Assembly (NCBI GenBank): GCA_013697265.1
Contig: JACCXE010000116.1
Location: forward strand, 1 to 9,337
Reading direction: 5' to 3'
Length of the DNA stretch: 9,337 nt
Source: Actinomycetota bacterium
Lineage (GTDB): Bacteria > Actinomycetota > Acidimicrobiia > Acidimicrobiales > JACCXE01
The position numbers and the translations under genes were made by a program. The first letter of the stretch is position 1. The number at the start of each line of letters is the position of its first letter. Under the pieces are notes generated by a model. The model made no database searches and was not told the origin of the DNA. It saw only the letters and a program-made list of their open reading frames with translations. Below are positions 5,895-9,337 of this stretch, piece after piece.

Positions 5895-6443
5895 ATGGAC
5901 GGCGCCCTGGTGTGGATGGATCTCGAGATGACCGGGCTCGACCCGACCAACGACGTTATCGTCGAGATCGCGACGCTGGTCACCGACGCCGAGTTGAACA
6001 TCGTGGCTGAAGGCCCCGATCTGGTAATCCACGTCGCCGACGAACTGCTCGACGGCATGGCGGAAATCGTGAAGAACATGCACGCCAAGAGCGGGCTGAC
6101 CGACGCGATCAGAGCGTCAACGATGACGCTCGAAGATGCCGGCGCAGCCACGCTCGCCTTCATCAAAGAGCACGTGCCCAACGAGCGGGCGGCACCGCTG
6201 TGCGGCAACAGCATCGGCACCGACCGGCGCTTCCTCACCGCGTACCTACCCGAGATCGAAAACCACCTGCACTACCGCTGCGTCGACGTGTCCACCATCA
6301 AAGAACTGGTCGACCGTTGGTACCCCGAGGCCTACGCCAAGCGCCCGAACAAGACCGGCAACCACCGCGCCCTCGGCGACATCGTCGACTCGGTCAACGA
6401 GCTGCGCTACTACCGCGACTCGGTGTTCTTGCCGCGGGGTTAG
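5895..6443 (+). CDS. orn: Oligoribonuclease (DEDDh 3'-5' exoribonuclease)
   Basis: Degrades the di- and short oligoribonucleotides left by other RNases, including pGpG from cyclic-di-GMP breakdown, to mononucleotides in the cytoplasm. The 182-residue protein has the family length and the full DEDDh set: ExoI WMDLEMTGLD (Asp9, Glu11), ExoII GNSIGTDRRF (Asp110), ExoIII GNHRALGDI (His157, Asp162). It also has the signature YRCVDVSTIKEL typical of Orn, which separates it from DnaQ-like exonucleases. ATG 5895 is the family-consistent start; the frame is open further upstream only across the antisense of dut. It stands alone on the plus strand, divergent from dut by 24 bp, and its TAG stop overlaps the stop of the convergent ABC gene by 4 nt. 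Confidence 0.96.
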   Translation: MDGALVWMDLEMTGLDPTNDVIVEIATLVTDAELNIVAEGPDLVIHVADELLDGMAEIVKNMHAKSGLTDAIRASTMTLEDAGAATLAFIKEHVPNERAAPLCGNSIGTDRRFLTAYLPEIENHLHYRCVDVSTIKELVDRWYPEAYAKRPNKTGNHRALGDIVDSVNELRYYRDSVFLPRG

Positions 6444-8266
6444 CGGTAGGCCCGGGCCTGTAGCTCGTACAACTCGGCGTAGAGGCCGTTCATGTCCACC
6501 AGCTCTCGGTGGCTGCCGCGTTCGGCCACGCAGCCGTCGTTGATCACGACGATCTGGTCGGCCATGCGCACCGTGGAGAACCGGTGGCTTACCAGCACGG
6601 TGATCGCGCCGACCTCGGCGCCAACCCGCTGGGCCGCGCCGGCGTAGCGCTCGAACAACGCGTGTTCGGTCTGCGGGTCGAGCGCCGATGTTGGCTCGTC
6701 GAGCACGAGCAGCAGCGGATGGTCGCGCATCATCGCCCGGCCCAGCGCGACCTTCTGCCACTGGCCACCCGACAACTCGACGCCGCCCTCAAACGTGCGA
6801 CCCAGCTGCGTCGACAATCCGTCAGGGAGATCTTCGATGACGTCGAGCGCGCTGGCCCGGCCGAGCGCGCCCTGCACCGCGACGCGGTTGTCGATGTGAG
6901 GCAAGTCGCCCACACCCACGGCCTGCAGGGCGCTGAGCTCGAACTGGGCAAAGTCCTGGAAGCCAGCGGCCATGCGTTCGCGCCACGCGATCGGGTCGAC
7001 GTCGCTCAACGGGATGCCGTCGACGAGAATCCGGCCCTCGGTCGGCTCGTAAAAGCGGCACAGCAGTTTGATGATGGTGGACTTGCCCGCACCGTTGTCG
7101 CCCACCATCGCCACCGTCGAGCCCGCGGCGAAGCGAATGCTCACGTCGCGCAGCACCTCGACGTCGGTGCCCGGATAGCGGAACGACACGTGGTCGAACA
7201 CGATCCCGTCGTGCAACTGGTCGGGCAGGTCGACGGGCGCCGCGGGCACGACCGCGGCAGTCGCCCGCTGCGCATAGTCCGACAGCCACACGAAACGGTG
7301 GCCGACGCGAGCCGAGCGCATCATGAAGCTGACAATGCCAACCGCGCCGGTGAGTTGGTTGTTGATTTGCTGGGCCAAGGACAACGTGAGCACGAGATCA
7401 CCAGCCGTGGCCTGGCCGGTTTGCACCCGGCGCGCGACCAGCGTGATCGCCGCGATAAATCCGAGTGCAAACACAATCCAGCCGAGGCCGGTCAAGGCAT
7501 GCGTGCCGTTCTCGTTGGCGACGACCTCGTTCGAGACCTCACGGCTCAGGTCGTCGTGGCGCGCCAACAGTTGTTCGCGCACACCGAAGATGCGCAGTTC
7601 CTTGCCAAGCTCGCGTTCGGTCGCGGTCGCGTACAACGAGTAGTAGAGGCGGGCGCGCTCGATCACTTGCTCTTGCAGTCGGCGGCGACGACGTTCGGCC
7701 ACGCCGCCGAACACGATCGCGGGGACACCGAACACGGGTAGCAATATGAGCGCGGGGTGGATCGCGGCGAGCAGGCCGATGGTCGTGATGCTGCGGACGA
7801 TCAAGCCGAGGTTGCTGATGGTGGCGTCGGGGATGTTGGCGAGCTGGCCCCGCTCTTGGCGCAGCATCTGCAGCTCGTCTTGGTAGTCGGGCCGTTCGTA
7901 GTGCTCGATGCCGGGCACGCCCATGGCCAGGTCGATCAATTGACGGTCCATCGCTTGGCCGACCCGCTCGCGCAGGCCCATGAGGAATCCGACGAGCAGC
8001 CAGCTCATCCCGTCGCCCACCACTTGCGTGCCAGCGATCAGTGCGGCAGCTCGGATGCCCGCGCCGCGGTCGCCGGCGATGAATGCGTCAGTGAGCAGCT
8101 TGAACGCGTAGGCCTGCAGCGGCCCGGTGAACTCTGTGAGTACGCGCAGGACGGTGAGGCCGATCATGCGGCCGGGCGACGCCTTGAAACCAATGTGCAT
8201 CGCAGTGCGAATCGAGCGCCACGTCGCTTTCAGCCCCGGCTTGTCGGCAGTGGTGCCTTTCGTCAT
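6440..8266 (-). CDS. ABC exporter half-transporter (fused membrane and ATPase domains), second of a pair
   Basis: A 608-residue ABCB-type half-transporter. Residues about 30-340 form the membrane domain, with hydrophobic stretches near 34-65, 72-98, 155-195 (two helices), 262-285 and 295-325. The nucleotide-binding domain has Walker A GDNGAGKST (389-397, Lys395), Q-loop FQDF (Gln437), a canonical LSGGQ signature (498-502), Walker B LLLVLDEP with Glu524, D-loop SALD and H-loop His561. All catalytic residues are intact. The start ATG 8266 overlaps the stop of the upstream half-transporter (ATGA), with GAGG 8 nt upstream. That junction points to a heterodimer with the upstream gene product. There is no peptidase domain and no neighbouring substrate gene, so the cargo (drug, lipid or peptide) is unknown. 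The stop is TAA at 6440-6442. Confidence 0.93.
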   Translation of the reverse strand: MTKGTTADKPGLKATWRSIRTAMHIGFKASPGRMIGLTVLRVLTEFTGPLQAYAFKLLTDAFIAGDRGAGIRAAALIAGTQVVGDGMSWLLVGFLMGLRERVGQAMDRQLIDLAMGVPGIEHYERPDYQDELQMLRQERGQLANIPDATISNLGLIVRSITTIGLLAAIHPALILLPVFGVPAIVFGGVAERRRRRLQEQVIERARLYYSLYATATERELGKELRIFGVREQLLARHDDLSREVSNEVVANENGTHALTGLGWIVFALGFIAAITLVARRVQTGQATAGDLVLTLSLAQQINNQLTGAVGIVSFMMRSARVGHRFVWLSDYAQRATAAVVPAAPVDLPDQLHDGIVFDHVSFRYPGTDVEVLRDVSIRFAAGSTVAMVGDNGAGKSTIIKLLCRFYEPTEGRILVDGIPLSDVDPIAWRERMAAGFQDFAQFELSALQAVGVGDLPHIDNRVAVQGALGRASALDVIEDLPDGLSTQLGRTFEGGVELSGGQWQKVALGRAMMRDHPLLLVLDEPTSALDPQTEHALFERYAGAAQRVGAEVGAITVLVSHRFSTVRMADQIVVINDGCVAERGSHRELVDMNGLYAELYELQARAYR

Positions 8267-9337
8267 TCGACGAACCTCGCCGCTTGCAATTGAAACATTT
8301 TGGCGTACTTCTGCCCGTTGGCGACCAGCTCGTCGTGGCTGCCCTCTTCGACGACGCGGCCGTGCTCGACAACAACAATCCGATCGACGCGGCGCACAGT
8401 GGAGAAGCGGTGCGAGATCACGATCGTGGTGAGCCCGCGCGTCAGTTCGAGGAACCGGTCGTACAGCTCAGCCTCGCTGCGGATGTCGAGTTGCGCGGTG
8501 GGCTCGTCGAGCACCAGCACCTGGGCGCCCCGCTCGACCGCGAACAGCGCCCGCGCCAAGGCGATCCGCTGCCACTCGCCACCCGAAGCCTCGACGCCCT
8601 TGGCGAACTGGCGGTTGAGCATGCTGTCCCAGCCGTGCTCCCATCCGTCGATGAGCGACTGAATGCCGACCCGACCCGCCACCCGGTTGAGGGCGTCAAG
8701 GTCGTGCGGTTCACCGAAGGCCGACAGCCCGACGTTGTCGGCCGCGGTGAGGGCGTAGCGGCCGAAGTCCTGGAAGATCGCGCCGATTCGTTCGTGCCAC
8801 GAGGCCGGGTCGATCTCGGCCAGCGCTACTCCGTCCACCGTGATCCGTCCGGCGGTCGGGTCGTAGAGCCGCGTGAGCAGCTTCACGAGCGTGGTCTTGC
8901 CCGCGCCGTTGTCGCCGACCACGGCGAGCGAGCGTCCGGCGGGTAGCTCGAGGTCGAGACCGTTGAAGACGAGGTCGTCGCGGCCGGGGTAACCGAAGGA
9001 CACGTTCTCGAACCGGATGGACTGACTGGGCATGCCGTCGGCGCGCCGGGTGCCGCGAATGATGCTGGCCGAGTGCTCGTCGATCGTCTGCTCGAGTTCC
9101 ATCGCCGGACGGATCGCGGCAGTCGCCTGTTCGAGGATGAGCTCGGGGTTGCCCAGCACCATGCTGAGCGTGGCGACGCCGATAAGTGCTTGCACCGTGA
9201 CGATGAAGGTCGACAACTGCATCTGGTCGTCGAACGCAGTTCGGGCGAGAAAGACGAACGCGAACAACGTGGCAACGCCTTTCACCATCAAGCCCGCCAC
9301 CACGACCAGTCCGCCTCGCTTGCGTTCGGCCCACACC
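8263..9337 (-). CDS. ABC exporter half-transporter, first of a pair; 5'-partial
   Basis: C-terminal 357 residues of an ABCB-type half-transporter; the start and most of the membrane domain lie beyond the window end. Counting from codon 9334-9336, two hydrophobic stretches (about 9-32 and 40-62) are the last membrane helices. The ATPase domain follows: SFGYPG, Walker A GDNGAGKTT (Lys147), Q-loop FQDF, a non-canonical signature ASGGE (250-254) in place of LSGGQ, Walker B VLVLDEP with Glu278, D-loop AQLD and H-loop His309. It differs from its partner mainly in the signature loop, while the catalytic Glu and His are kept. The stop overlaps the start of the partner by 4 nt. The two ATPase domains are clearly related but diverged, as expected for heterodimeric exporters. 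Confidence 0.93.
   Translation of the reverse strand, partial: VWAERKRGGLVVVAGLMVKGVATLFAFVFLARTAFDDQMQLSTFIVTVQALIGVATLSMVLGNPELILEQATAAIRPAMELEQTIDEHSASIIRGTRRADGMPSQSIRFENVSFGYPGRDDLVFNGLDLELPAGRSLAVVGDNGAGKTTLVKLLTRLYDPTAGRITVDGVALAEIDPASWHERIGAIFQDFGRYALTAADNVGLSAFGEPHDLDALNRVAGRVGIQSLIDGWEHGWDSMLNRQFAKGVEASGGEWQRIALARALFAVERGAQVLVLDEPTAQLDIRSEAELYDRFLELTRGLTTIVISHRFSTVRRVDRIVVVEHGRVVEEGSHDELVANGQKYAKMFQLQAARFVE

Noticed and set aside
5871..6083. 71-codon N-terminal extension of dUTPase
   Set aside because: It is antisense to orn and unlike dUTPases; GTG 5870 gives the standard 144-residue protein.
6509..7741. A 410-codon open frame on the plus strand inside the ABC exporter gene
   Set aside because: It is antisense to a gene with every ABC motif, has a biased composition typical of complementary frames in GC-rich DNA, and shows no recognisable domain.
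7082..8916. Near-repeat DNA around the two Walker A motifs (about 7082-7102 and 8896-8916)
   Set aside because: Explained by homology of the two ABC ATPase domains, not a separate repeat element.

Overview
This GC-rich window reads as the chromosome of a high-GC actinobacterium (Actinomycetota). The support is a WS/DGAT-type acyltransferase, an Fpg/Nei glycosylase with the actinobacterial-style C-terminus, frequent GTG starts, short or absent leaders, and a chromosomally encoded CCA end on the tRNA. An early-branching class such as Acidimicrobiia is possible, but the sequence alone does not settle this. Gene content looks like ordinary chromosome. I see no transposase, integrase, phage gene, CRISPR array or toxin-antitoxin pair.

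Layout. 1-1202 (+) is a secreted-type SGNH/GDSL hydrolase whose N-terminus lies outside the window. 1302-2959 (+) is a two-gene unit: an alpha/beta hydrolase and, joined by a TAATG stop/start overlap, a free-standing tandem-ACT protein resembling only the C-terminal third of GlnD. A perfect 12-bp hairpin (2959-2992) ends this unit. The same hairpin serves as terminator for tRNA-Gly(GCC) coming from the other strand (2995-3070). 5870-3094 (-) is a compact three-gene unit, dut - fpg/nei-type glycosylase - WS/DGAT acyltransferase, with an 8-nt overlap and then a 4-nt gap. It runs on towards the tRNA with only 23 nt between. dut is divergent from orn (oligoribonuclease, 5895-6443, +), with 24 bp between the two start codons and room there for two overlapping -10 elements. 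orn converges with, and overlaps by 4 nt, a pair of ABC exporter half-transporters on the minus strand (9337-8263 partial, then 8266-6440), themselves joined by an ATGA overlap.

How the genes fit together. dut keeps uracil out of DNA and the Fpg/Nei protein excises damaged bases, so these form a DNA-integrity pair. orn recycles the last dinucleotides of RNA decay. The acyltransferase, which makes wax esters or triacylglycerol, has no obvious link to this theme except its place in the transcription unit. The ABC pair probably forms a heterodimeric exporter of unknown substrate. The least explained part is the alpha/beta hydrolase plus orphan tandem-ACT pair. I found no clear novel multi-gene defence or mobile system, and the findings below are scored accordingly.
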